From contig CAJUJY010000030.1 of assembly GCA_910586555.1 (NCBI GenBank), forward strand, positions 1 to 46,902: a stretch of 46,902 bases of DNA, in the 5' to 3' direction. The notes under the pieces are model-generated. The model was not told the DNA's origin. It ran no database searches and saw nothing but the letters and a program-made list of their open reading frames with translations. Positions 7,992-16,464 of this stretch are shown here, piece by piece (the stretch's first letter is position 1; the number at the start of each line of letters is the position of its first letter). The translations under genes and the position numbers were made by a program. Source of the DNA: an uncultured Lachnospiraceae bacterium (GTDB lineage Bacteria; Bacillota; Clostridia; Lachnospirales; Lachnospiraceae).

Positions 7992-9152
7992 ATGGCAAGT
8001 AAAAGAATTTTAACAACCAAAGCCGTTGTTAATATGGTAACAGCAGAAGATATTTATACAGCAGACAACCAGCTTATTATTCCTAAAGGAACCGTCCTTA
8101 CAGAAGATATAATAAAAGCTTTAAAAGACCATTCAGTATTTGCAATAAGGGTTGATACAGGCTTAGACGGTGTTACTCCTGTGATTATGGAAGATAAGCA
8201 GCAGGCAATGGCAGAAGATGGAGATAGCAAAACCCTTGCCATAGAGCCTGTAATTCCTGATATTCCTGATGATGGAATTATAAATACCAGTGATACCAAA
8301 GAATTTAAAGAATTCCAGTCTTCATTTATGGAAAGCGTTGACAATCTTAAAAATGTATTTAACAGTGTTGTAATGAAAAATGAAGAAATTGATACCAGCC
8401 TGCTTCTTTCAGATGTTAAAGAAGTAATATCCAAAGGCAGGAACAGCTTCCATATACTTGACATGCTGCAATGCATGAGGGGATATGATGATGTAACATA
8501 TGTACATTGTATGAATGTTGCATTATTAAGTAACCTTATTGGAAGGACAATATACCCTGAAATTTCACATGAAGAACTGGAAGTCCTTACATTGTCAGGT
8601 CTTTTATGTGATATTGGCAAAATACTTGTACCAGAAGAAGTCATTAATAAAAATGGCAGGCTTACCCTTCCAGAGTATAATATTGCCAAAACACATGTAT
8701 TCCATGGCAATAATATTTTAAAAGGGCTTAACCTCGACCCGCGTATCGCCGAAGTTGCAATGCGCCACCATGAAAGATGTGACGGGAGCGGCTACCCTGG
8801 AGGTTTAGTAAGGGAACAGATAGAAGAATTTGCAAGGATTGTAGCTATAGCAGATGCATATGATGCAATGACAACTGACAGGCCTTACCGTAAGGCAATA
8901 TGCCCATTTGAAGTTATACATATGTTTGAAAGGGAAGGCCTTGTAAAATATGATGTCAAGTTCCTGCTCCAGTTCCTTGAAAAAGCAGCACATGCATATG
9001 TCAATACCAGGGTAAAACTTTCCAATGGTGAAACAGGCAGGGTTATTATGATTAACAGAAAAGAACTTTCAAGGCCTGTAGTAAAAGTTGGTGATACCTA
9101 CCACGATTTATCAACAGAAACTTCCTTGCATATACAGGACATAATAATATAA
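7992..9152 (+). CDS. HD-GYP domain protein with altered HD motif
   Basis: HD-GYP domains hydrolyse cyclic di-GMP. Residues 1-60 form the usual N-terminal module (TAEDIYTADNQLIIPKGTVLT). The HD-GYP domain occupies roughly residues 150-340, with HCMNVALLSNLIG, the metal-ligand RHHERCDGSGYPGGL motif (the GYP signature is intact), and IADAYDAMTTDRPYR. The eponymous HD dyad is changed: the sequence reads LLCDIGK where active members read LLHDIGK, so a metal-binding His is Cys. A variable linker lies at residues 60-110. The enzyme may have altered metal use or act as a c-di-GMP sensor; this is inference. It sits between purB and purA, with a G-rich ribosome site and no clear terminator on either side. 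Confidence 0.92.
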   Translation: MASKRILTTKAVVNMVTAEDIYTADNQLIIPKGTVLTEDIIKALKDHSVFAIRVDTGLDGVTPVIMEDKQQAMAEDGDSKTLAIEPVIPDIPDDGIINTSDTKEFKEFQSSFMESVDNLKNVFNSVVMKNEEIDTSLLLSDVKEVISKGRNSFHILDMLQCMRGYDDVTYVHCMNVALLSNLIGRTIYPEISHEELEVLTLSGLLCDIGKILVPEEVINKNGRLTLPEYNIAKTHVFHGNNILKGLNLDPRIAEVAMRHHERCDGSGYPGGLVREQIEEFARIVAIADAYDAMTTDRPYRKAICPFEVIHMFEREGLVKYDVKFLLQFLEKAAHAYVNTRVKLSNGETGRVIMINRKELSRPVVKVGDTYHDLSTETSLHIQDIII

Positions 9153-9205
9153 AAACCAGGTTAAAATAATACTTGCCGCAGTAAACGGCAGAATGGAGGA
9201 ATATT

Positions 9206-10489
9206 ATGGTAACAGCTATTGTCGGGGCTAACTGGGGAGATGAAGGAAAAGGCAAAATTACTGACATGCTTGCAAAGGAATCAGATATTATTATACGTTT
9301 CCAGGGTGGAAGCAATGCCGGCCATACAATTATCAATGACTATGGCAAATTTGCCCTGCACCTGCTTCCATCAGGTGTTTTTTACGGCCATACAGTTAAT
9401 ATAATTGGTAATGGTGTAGCATTAAATATCCCATATCTTTTTAATGAAATTGACAGCCTTGTAAAAAGGGAAGTGCCAGCACCAAAACTGCTTATATCAG
9501 ACAGGGCACAAGTGGTTATGCCATACCATATAGCATTTGATGAATATGAAGAAGAGCGTCTTGGAAAGAAATCATTTGGCTCTACAAAGTCAGGTATTGC
9601 TCCGTTTTATTCAGACAAATATGCCAAAACAGGCATACAGGTTTCAGAACTTTTTCTTGATGATGAAGCATTAAAAGAAAAAATTTCAAGAATCTGCACA
9701 CAGAAAAATATATTACTTAAGCACCTTTACAACAAGCCAGTACTTAATGAAGAAGAACTTCTGGAAACACTGCATGGTTACCGTGACATAGTTGCACCTT
9801 ATGTATGTAATGTTTCTGCTTTTCTTAGAAAAGCCCTTAAAGAAGGCAAAAACATACTGCTTGAAGGACAGCTTGGTTCGCTTAAAGACCCAGACCACGG
9901 AATATATCCTATGGTGACCTCCTCTTCTACCCTGGCTGCATATGGCGCGGTTGGTGCAGGCATACCTCCATATGAGATAAAAAGGATTGTAACTGTAGTA
10001 AAAGCATATTCAAGTGCAGTTGGTGCAGGTGAATTTGTAAGCGAGATACTTGATGAAGAAGAGGCAGACAAACTTAGGAAACATGGTGGTGATGGTGGTG
10101 AATATGGTGCAACGACAGGACGTCCAAGGCGCATGGGCTGGTTTGACGCAGTTGCAACACGTTACGGCTGTGAAATACAAGGTGCTACAGAAGTAGTACT
10201 TACAGTACTTGACTGCCTTGGCTACCTTAAAGAAATACCTGTATGTACAGGCTATGAAATTGATGGTGAAGTTACAACAGATTTTCCTGTAACAGCAAAA
10301 CTTGCCAAGGCAAAACCTGTATATAAAGTACTTCCTGGATGGGAAAGCGATATCTGCGGCATAACAGAATATAACAGACTTCCTGAAAACTGCCGCAAAT
10401 ACATTGAATTTATAGAAGAACAGATTGGTATACCTGTTAAAATGGTATCAAACGGGCCAAAAAGGACAGATATTATATACCGTAATTAA
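9206..10489 (+). CDS. purA: Adenylosuccinate synthetase
   Basis: GTP-dependent ligation of aspartate to IMP, the first committed step to AMP; PurB completes it. The 427-residue length is standard. The N-terminal GANWGDEGKGK motif (residues 7-17) contains the catalytic Asp and the P-loop, and the GSNAGHTI loop carries the second catalytic His. The IMP-binding regions and GATTGRPRRMGWFD are intact. The ATG follows a GGAGG at good spacing. With purF and purB it makes a purine cluster interrupted only by the HD-GYP gene. Confidence 0.97.
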   Translation: MVTAIVGANWGDEGKGKITDMLAKESDIIIRFQGGSNAGHTIINDYGKFALHLLPSGVFYGHTVNIIGNGVALNIPYLFNEIDSLVKREVPAPKLLISDRAQVVMPYHIAFDEYEEERLGKKSFGSTKSGIAPFYSDKYAKTGIQVSELFLDDEALKEKISRICTQKNILLKHLYNKPVLNEEELLETLHGYRDIVAPYVCNVSAFLRKALKEGKNILLEGQLGSLKDPDHGIYPMVTSSSTLAAYGAVGAGIPPYEIKRIVTVVKAYSSAVGAGEFVSEILDEEEADKLRKHGGDGGEYGATTGRPRRMGWFDAVATRYGCEIQGATEVVLTVLDCLGYLKEIPVCTGYEIDGEVTTDFPVTAKLAKAKPVYKVLPGWESDICGITEYNRLPENCRKYIEFIEEQIGIPVKMVSNGPKRTDIIYRN

Positions 10490-10529
10490 ATATAGTTTAA
10501 TCTCATAAAAGTTTACAAAACTATAAAGA

Positions 10530-10553
10530 CTGCTGGTATGCAGCAGACTTTTA
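10530..10553 (+). terminator. Possible weak terminator after purA
   Basis: CTGCTG (10530-10535) and CAGCAG (10541-10546) form a six-base stem with a five-base loop, followed by ACTTTTA. The stem is short, so termination may be partial. Confidence 0.4.
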
Positions 10554-10586
10554 TATGCCCTGTTATATATTTATTTCTGGCAGGGG

Positions 10587-10657
10587 TACTATGGTGCAGC
10601 AGTGCTTAAATCTGGTTTTTCCAGGCTTTATGCACTGTTATATGTGCCACTGTAGCG
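10587..10657 (-). repeat. Family S structured element, core remnant
   Basis: Read on the minus strand, this segment matches the core of the family S elements at 36036-36267 and 39790-40022. It shares the CGCTAC block (10652-10657), TAACAGTGCATAAA and the TTTAAGCACTG end. The GCAC/GTGC pair (10632-10635 with 10602-10605) and an inner CCAG/CTGG stem (10621-10624 with 10612-10615) are preserved although the inner stem and loop sequence differ. The conserved upstream flank and the long outer stem are not evident. It fills much of the purA-PBP gap and lies on the strand opposite to both genes. Confidence 0.75.
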
Positions 10658-10684
10658 CAATGTCATTTATAAAGGGGGCATTAT

Positions 10685-13084
10685 ATGAATTATGGTGAAC
10701 AACAGGTTAAGAATAAAATCCAGGAACTTGCATCTTCCAGAACAAAAATTAAAAACAGGATACACCTCTACAGCATTATTTGCCTGGCAGTTGCCCTTCT
10801 TGTATCCTTTCTTGTGCTGTGTTTTAGTGCTGCCGGCCTTTTACGTGGGCTTGCTGGCAGTGCACCATCCATTTCTGGAACAGAACTTATGCCAAGCGGC
10901 TATGCAACTACAATATATGATGCAGATGGCAATGTAACACAGACACTTGTAGGTTCTGATGCCAACAGGATATATGTGGATATAGGACAGATTCCAAAAG
11001 ATGTACAACATGCATTTATAGCTATTGAAGACGCAAGGTTTTATGAACATAAGGGAATAGATTTAAAAGGCATAATAAGGGCTGTATACACTGGTGTAAT
11101 AAACCCTGGCGGCATTGAACAAGGGGCAAGCACTATTACACAGCAGCTTCTTAAAAACCAGATTTTTGGCGGTGGGAATGAAACTTCATTCTTTGCAAGG
11201 TTTGCACGTAAAATCCAGGAACAATGTCTTGCTATAAACCTTGAAAACAATATGGACAAAGACCAGATTTTAGAATATTACCTTAACACAATAAACCTGG
11301 GCCAGAATACTTTAGGTGTTGAAGCAGCAAGCAAAAGATATTTTGATAAATCTGTATCAGAACTGGATATATCTGAAGCAGCAGTTATTGCGGGCATTAC
11401 ACAGAATCCGTCAGAATATAATCCAATTACCAACCAGGAAAACAATGCTGCCAAACGTAAACTTGTACTTAAAGCAATGCTTGAACAGGAGTTTATTTCA
11501 GAAGACGAATATGAGGACGCACTTGGTGAAGACGTCTATTCTTATATAAAGCAGGTCAATGAAAAAAAATCTTCTGCTAAAAGCCTTGTTAATTCATATT
11601 ATGTAGATGCCGTTATAGATGCTGTTATAAAGGATCTTAAACAGGAACTTGGCTATACAGAAACACAGGCATACAATGCAGTTTACAGAAAAGGCCTTAA
11701 AATATATTCATGCCAGAAAAAGGAACTACAGGATATCTGTGATAATGTTATAAACAATGACAGTTATTACCCGGAAGAAACTATTAAATATCTTTCATAT
11801 ACACTTTCTGTAAAAAGCCCTGACGGGGAAATATCAGAATACACAGAAAAAGATATAAAATCATTCTACTACAGTAGCAAAGGCAGGGATATAAACCTTT
11901 ACTTTAACAAGAAAAAAAAGGCAGACAAATATATAAAAGCATTTAAAAAAAGCGTTTTAAATGGCACAAACGAAGTTATAGCAGAAAAAATTAATTTTAT
12001 TAAACAGCCACAGGCATCACTTGTACTGCTTGACCAGCACAACGGGCAAGTACAGGCCATTGTTGGCGGAAGGGGCACAAAAACTGCTGACAGGACATTT
12101 AACAGGGCAACTTCTTCTAAAAGGCAGCCAGGTTCTACATTTAAAATACTTTCAACATACCTTCCTGCACTTGATACATGTGGAATGACCCTTGCCAGCG
12201 TTGAAGAAGATGCACCTTATAAGTACCCTGGAACTAATATAATGGTAAAAAACTGGGATAATTCAGGTTATAAAGGCTTTATTACACTCCGTGATGCCAT
12301 TGTCCATTCTAACAATGTAGTAACAGTAAAGACATTTGAGAAAGTATCACCACAAACAGGATTTGATTACCTTACAAACCTTGGCTTTTCTACGCTTGTA
12401 GATAAAAAACAGTCTGAAGATGGCAAAATCTATACTGATATACAGCTTCCTACTGCACTTGGCGGGATTACTGACGGTATTACAAACCTTGAACTTACTT
12501 CTGCATATGCAAGCATAGCTAATGGCGGAACATATACAAGCCCCGTATTTTACACAAAAATAATTGACCATGATGGCAATGTGCTTCTAAAGAATAAACC
12601 TAATACAAAAAGGGTTATGAAAGAAACTACAGCATGGCTTCTTACAGATGCGATGAAAGATGTAATTTCAGATGGCACAGGCATGGCAGCAAAGTTTGAA
12701 AACACAGAAATAGAACAGGCTGGCAAAACAGGCACTACCTCTGGCAATACAGATTACTGGTTTGAAGGTTATACCCCATATTATACAGCAGGCATATGGA
12801 CAGGTTATGATATAAATACAAAACAGCCTGCTGGTGACATGCACAAAAAAATGTGGAAAGACATTATGGAAAAAATCCATAAAAAAATGAAACTAGAAAA
12901 AAAAGGGTTTAATAAACCAGATGGCATTGTATCATGTAAAATCTGTACAGAATCAGGACTGCTTGCTAATACTGGCGTATGCGGCCCGGTATATGGCAGT
13001 ACAAAAACACGCACAGAATATTTTGCCAATGGCACACAGCCACACAGGAAATGCAACCTGCATATAGAAGGCACTGTGCCATAA
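10685..13084 (+). CDS. Class A penicillin-binding protein (PBP1A type)
   Basis: Bifunctional peptidoglycan synthase anchored in the membrane. A cytoplasmic N-terminus is followed by a membrane helix (about residues 28-50), a GT51 glycosyltransferase domain with EDARFYEHKGIDLKGI and GASTITQQLLKN, and a transpeptidase domain. The transpeptidase motifs are all present: STFK (about residue 482), SNN, and KTGTT (about residue 681). The 799-residue length fits the family. A C-terminal tail with CKICTESGLLANTGVCG has several cysteines, as is common in Clostridia PBPs. The ribosome site is GGGGG about 8 bases upstream. The gene is convergent with the DUF3881 gene, only 8 bases apart. Confidence 0.95.
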   Translation: MNYGEQQVKNKIQELASSRTKIKNRIHLYSIICLAVALLVSFLVLCFSAAGLLRGLAGSAPSISGTELMPSGYATTIYDADGNVTQTLVGSDANRIYVDIGQIPKDVQHAFIAIEDARFYEHKGIDLKGIIRAVYTGVINPGGIEQGASTITQQLLKNQIFGGGNETSFFARFARKIQEQCLAINLENNMDKDQILEYYLNTINLGQNTLGVEAASKRYFDKSVSELDISEAAVIAGITQNPSEYNPITNQENNAAKRKLVLKAMLEQEFISEDEYEDALGEDVYSYIKQVNEKKSSAKSLVNSYYVDAVIDAVIKDLKQELGYTETQAYNAVYRKGLKIYSCQKKELQDICDNVINNDSYYPEETIKYLSYTLSVKSPDGEISEYTEKDIKSFYYSSKGRDINLYFNKKKKADKYIKAFKKSVLNGTNEVIAEKINFIKQPQASLVLLDQHNGQVQAIVGGRGTKTADRTFNRATSSKRQPGSTFKILSTYLPALDTCGMTLASVEEDAPYKYPGTNIMVKNWDNSGYKGFITLRDAIVHSNNVVTVKTFEKVSPQTGFDYLTNLGFSTLVDKKQSEDGKIYTDIQLPTALGGITDGITNLELTSAYASIANGGTYTSPVFYTKIIDHDGNVLLKNKPNTKRVMKETTAWLLTDAMKDVISDGTGMAAKFENTEIEQAGKTGTTSGNTDYWFEGYTPYYTAGIWTGYDINTKQPAGDMHKKMWKDIMEKIHKKMKLEKKGFNKPDGIVSCKICTESGLLANTGVCGPVYGSTKTRTEYFANGTQPHRKCNLHIEGTVP

Positions 13085-13092
13085 ATATAATA

Positions 13093-13977
13093 TTACTGGC
13101 AATGTATAAAGCTTGCATGTCCCTGCATCCATATTGTACCTTTAAAACGCCTGCCAGCCATTGGTTCACCAATAAGGTCTTTACTGTTAATGCATACATT
13201 CATAATAATATCATTACAATTTAATAAAAGTTCATAAATATATTCATTTGTATAAGGATTAACTGCCTTGTTCCAGTTAATAATTGTCCCAAGTATTGCA
13301 TAATTATCTGACTCAGAACCATATGGTATAAAAGTAGTTTCAACTATACTGTATAAATCTTCTGTCTTTATGCGTTTATTAATACGTGTACTTAAGTCTA
13401 TATCTTCAATAGTAAGGCTGTCAATAGCCTCCTGGTCACCAGCCTTTGCCCTGGCTATAAGCTGGTTGCGTATATGTGTTTTAAGTTCTTTTTGCCCCTG
13501 CATTTCACTGTTATGCGCCATGCCAAGTAAAATGCTGCCTTCAAGTGAAAGACCTGATAGTGACAGTTTTGCCTTGCATGGTGTATTTTCAGGACAATTC
13601 AAGTGTATATAGTCCACCGCATTCTGAAGATAAAAAATCATTGAAATACCAAGCCGCAAATCATCACACATACCAGTAAAAGCACTTGTATCTACCCTTC
13701 TGTTTACAATAACATCTTCATTAGAAGTTACAAGTATGCTTTCACAATATGGAAAATAATGTTCAAGATAGAAAAAACCAAGTTTATCATATTCACCACG
13801 AATTGTAATGCCTGTATGTGGGGCAAACTCTTTAGTTATTTCAGTATATATACTTTCGCCATTATGGCTGGCTTTCTTAGTCAGGTTTGGTTTATCCATA
13901 ATTACACCAACAAGTTTGTCTAAATCCTGGCGTGTGCCAATATTGCTAAAGCCTATGGCTCGTAAAAAACGATGCAT
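13093..13977 (-). CDS. DUF3881 family protein
   Basis: Matches by recall the DUF3881 family of uncharacterised proteins common in Lachnospiraceae, starting MHRFLRAIGFSNI. The 294 residues show no signal peptide or membrane helix, so it is probably cytoplasmic. A GGAGG site lies 5 bases before the ATG. It is transcribed from its own promoter (14024-14052) and converges with the PBP gene, leaving no room for a long terminator. Function is unknown; conservation in one family suggests a housekeeping or regulatory role. Confidence 0.85.
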   Translation of the reverse strand: MHRFLRAIGFSNIGTRQDLDKLVGVIMDKPNLTKKASHNGESIYTEITKEFAPHTGITIRGEYDKLGFFYLEHYFPYCESILVTSNEDVIVNRRVDTSAFTGMCDDLRLGISMIFYLQNAVDYIHLNCPENTPCKAKLSLSGLSLEGSILLGMAHNSEMQGQKELKTHIRNQLIARAKAGDQEAIDSLTIEDIDLSTRINKRIKTEDLYSIVETTFIPYGSESDNYAILGTIINWNKAVNPYTNEYIYELLLNCNDIIMNVCINSKDLIGEPMAGRRFKGTIWMQGHASFIHCQ

Positions 13978-14005
13978 CCTTACCTCCGCTAATAATTTTA
14001 TATGT

Positions 14006-14017
14006 TAAAGCGCTTTA
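14006..14017. promoter_or_regulatory. Palindrome TAAAGCGCTTTA in the DUF3881 leader
   Basis: A perfect 12-base palindrome lies between the predicted promoter and the ribosome site of the DUF3881 gene. It may be an operator for an unknown repressor, or chance. Confidence 0.3.
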
Positions 14018-14023
14018 TATGTC

Positions 14024-14052
14024 ATAATACTACGAGTACCAGATGTGCGCAA
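14024..14052 (-). promoter_or_regulatory. Promoter of the DUF3881 gene
   Basis: On the minus strand, TTGCGC (14047-14052) and TATTAT (14024-14029) are separated by 17 bases, about 47 bases upstream of the start codon. Confidence 0.65.
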
Positions 14053-14104
14053 GTAAAAAATACAAATAATTTACAGCTATCCATTGTTTTTTTCTTTATA
14101 CAAC

Positions 14105-14133
14105 TTGCAATAATGCAAAAACCAGTGTATACT
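14105..14133 (+). promoter_or_regulatory. Promoter of the sortase operon
   Basis: TTGCAA (14105-14110) and TATACT (14128-14133) are 17 bases apart, with TG directly before the -10 box. It lies about 68 bases upstream of the sortase start. Confidence 0.65.
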
Positions 14134-14200
14134 TTTGACTATATAGCTGCAATAATATTAAGGCAGGTGCTGCCACCAGGCTGGATAATGGTGAATATAT

Positions 14201-15058
14201 ATGGACAGGTTTAAGGATGACAGATCAATCCAGAAGCAGATTGACCAGCTTTCAAAGGAAAACAGGGATTTAAAACTTATAGTTAAAAAACAGCAGAATA
14301 AACATAAGCATTTCAATATAATTGGGATAATACTGATTGTTACAGGGCTTTTATTCCTTGGATTTTTAATTTATGGTGAATATAACGAATATAACAGTGC
14401 AAGGAAAATCAAAAAACTACAGGAACAAAAAAAAGCATCATATAACGGGGCAGATGTACAACAAGGCATACTTCCCGAATACCGTAAAATGTATGAAACA
14501 AATTCCGACCTTGCCGGCTGGATTGTTATTGATGGTACAGATATAAACTACCCTGTGGTACAAAGCAAGGTTTACCAGGAATTTTACCTTAACCATAACT
14601 TTGACGGGGAAAAAGATGAAGCAGGTTCTATATTTGCTGATGCACGTAATGATGTATTTCTCCCTGATGACAATATAATTATTTATGGGCACAATATGAA
14701 AAATGGTTCTATGTTTGGCACACTGCAATATTACCTGGACAAAGATTATTATAACAGCCATAATATAGTTTCTTTTGATACCTTATATAAACGTGGCACA
14801 TACCAGATAGCGGTTGTCGGCCTTTCAAAGATATCTGAAGAAAGTGATGGCACATTTAAATATTATGATTTTATTAACGCAGAAAATAAAAAATCATTTA
14901 AAAAGTATGTGGAAAATATTAAGAAGCTTGAAGCATATGATACTGGTGTAAGTTTAAAGTATGGTGACAAGCTTATTACCCTTTCCACATGCAACAGCGT
15001 AGAAAAAGATGGAAGGCTGTTTATAGTAGCCAAGGAGGTCAAAAATGGACAGGATTAA
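14201..15058 (+). CDS. srtB: Class B sortase
   Basis: Membrane transpeptidase that attaches surface proteins to the cell wall. The protein has 285 residues. After a short coiled, charged N-terminus there is one membrane helix (about residues 40-60). The catalytic domain has the His in IIIYGHNMKNG (about residue 164), the Cys in TLSTCNSVEKDGR (residue 264) and the Arg a few residues on. The extra N-terminal helices and the arrangement around YGHNM are typical of SrtB. The ribosome site is weak (GGTG). The next gene starts inside its 3' end (14 bases shared) and encodes a protein with a sorting signal, so enzyme and substrate are probably translated together. Confidence 0.92.
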   Translation: MDRFKDDRSIQKQIDQLSKENRDLKLIVKKQQNKHKHFNIIGIILIVTGLLFLGFLIYGEYNEYNSARKIKKLQEQKKASYNGADVQQGILPEYRKMYETNSDLAGWIVIDGTDINYPVVQSKVYQEFYLNHNFDGEKDEAGSIFADARNDVFLPDDNIIIYGHNMKNGSMFGTLQYYLDKDYYNSHNIVSFDTLYKRGTYQIAVVGLSKISEESDGTFKYYDFINAENKKSFKKYVENIKKLEAYDTGVSLKYGDKLITLSTCNSVEKDGRLFIVAKEVKNGQD

Positions 15059-15947
15059 AAAACATTTAACAACATTAGTAATGTTTACATTATTTATGGC
15101 ATTTATGCCACCAGTACATGCAAATGCAGATGAAGGGGATATGTATAAAATAACATATAACCTTACAGGGGTTACTGTTTCACCACAAATAGCAGAAGCT
15201 GCTGAAGGTGAATCAATAGATATGTCATTTACAGCAAATTCCGGCTATACCCTTCCAGAAGAACTGCCAGAGGGGGCTGTGCAAATTGGTGGTACATATT
15301 TATCAGAATCAGATTACATATACCAGGATGGGGAACTTTCAATTCCAGACGTATTTGGTGATGTTGTTATCACAGTTGCAGGCATTTCTGAATCAGGCAG
15401 CACAGAGGATCCTGGTTCCTCCAGTACTGGCGGCCCTTACAGCATAACATATGATTTATATGAAGTTACAGCAAGCAAACAGGATGGCAATGTAGAAGAA
15501 GGCACAGCTTATTCAGTAAAGTTAAAAGCCAATAAAGGATTTAAATTAAGCCCTTCCAATGTAGCAGTACAGGTTAATAATGAATATGTATACAGCGGGT
15601 ATTCATATAATGAAGGCGTGCTTGAAATTGATTCAGTTACTGGTGATATAATTATTGAGGCCATTGCAACACCAAAAGCAGCATCAAAAAAAGATAATAA
15701 AAATAATAACAACAACAAAAATACACAAGGCAGCAAAAATACACAAAATAATAATACCACTCCAGGCAGCAGTAATTCAAAGTCTGCACAGGCCGCTGCC
15801 AGTTCTGGCAAAAGCACATCAAACTATAATACCAGTTCATACAGGGCACCAAGGACTGGTGACAGTACAGATATACGTTATTACGGGGCTTTTGCACTAA
15901 TATTTTTTGGTGCAGGCCTTATACTTACAGGCAGAAAGTTTAAATAA
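15045..15947 (+). CDS. Cell-wall anchored surface protein, sortase substrate
   Basis: A 300-residue exported protein. A signal peptide (about residues 1-27, ending near VHANA) precedes two related domains of about 75 residues (about 33-110 and 125-205), each beginning YxITY(N/D)L and ending in a short beta-rich V(V/I)I block. An Asn/Lys/Ser-rich linker (about 210-265) follows. The C-terminus has the sorting motif APRTG (residues 268-272), a hydrophobic helix and a final basic RKFK, the standard order for wall anchoring. An AAGGAGG ribosome site lies within the sortase gene. The repeats are not recognised as a named family. A ligand-binding or stalk role is possible but not shown. Confidence 0.88.
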   Translation: MDRIKKHLTTLVMFTLFMAFMPPVHANADEGDMYKITYNLTGVTVSPQIAEAAEGESIDMSFTANSGYTLPEELPEGAVQIGGTYLSESDYIYQDGELSIPDVFGDVVITVAGISESGSTEDPGSSSTGGPYSITYDLYEVTASKQDGNVEEGTAYSVKLKANKGFKLSPSNVAVQVNNEYVYSGYSYNEGVLEIDSVTGDIIIEAIATPKAASKKDNKNNNNNKNTQGSKNTQNNNTTPGSSNSKSAQAAASSGKSTSNYNTSSYRAPRTGDSTDIRYYGAFALIFFGAGLILTGRKFK

Positions 15948-16004
15948 AATTATATATCTGGCAAAGCAGCTTTATTGCTGCCCTTAAAGCCAGGATTACA
16001 AAAA

Positions 16005-16061
16005 CCCTTGTACATTTACCTGCTCTTTATATAAGCCAGGCAGAATGTACAGGTTTTTTTT
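16005..16061 (+). terminator. Terminator of the sortase operon
   Basis: CCTTGTACATT (16006-16016) pairs with AATGTACAGG (16044-16053), with a further CTG/CAG inner pair, and eight T follow (16054-16061). It lies 58 bases after the surface-protein stop codon and close to the 3' end of the opposing tRNA gene. Confidence 0.85.
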
Positions 16062-16119
16062 GCCAGGAAAATAAAAAAAGCCCTTACCCAGCGCATTAAA
16101 CGCCAAACGAGGACTTAAG

Positions 16120-16192
16120 TGCGCCTCCAGGGGTTCGAACCCTGGACACCCTGATTAAGAGTCAGGTGCTCTGCCAGCTGAGCTAGAAGCGC
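16120..16192 (-). tRNA. tRNA-Lys (anticodon CTT)
   Basis: A 73-base cloverleaf on the minus strand. The acceptor stem is GCGCTTC with GAGGCGC, the D arm is AGCTCAGCTGGCAGAGC, the anticodon arm is CCTGA-CTCTTAA-TCAGG giving anticodon CTT, and the T arm has GTTCGAA. CCA is not encoded. A second copy at 36957-37029 in the opposite orientation differs at one base of the D loop. Its 3' end faces the sortase operon terminator. Confidence 0.97.
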
Positions 16193-16464
16193 TAATATTA
16201 TATAAAATTGTCATTTCTTTCCGACAAAAGGTATTATATCAGTACTGTAAGAAAAAAGCAAGCATTTTTTTAGAAAAATTTAATTTTTTTCAAATTTAAT
16301 CCATTAACTACAGTATTTCCATTAGTATAATAAAAAATTTATTAAACAGACTAAATTAAGTAATATTTAATAGAATTGTATAAATGGGATAGTTGTAAAT
16401 AATTCTCTTTTCATATATAATAAATGGAAAATGTCTTAAACAAACCAGAATGGAGATTTTTACT
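16193..16464. promoter_or_regulatory. AT-rich gap with the sufC promoter
   Basis: This 272-base gap between tRNA-Lys and sufC holds no convincing gene. A promoter for sufC is visible: TTGTAA (16393-16398), 17-base spacer, TATAAT (16416-16421). The rest is A/T-rich with no clear Rrf2/IscR-type box. Confidence 0.65.

Noticed and set aside
13370..13612. Plus-strand frame opposite the DUF3881 gene
   Set aside because: Shadow of a well-supported minus-strand gene with a ribosome site, promoter and family match.
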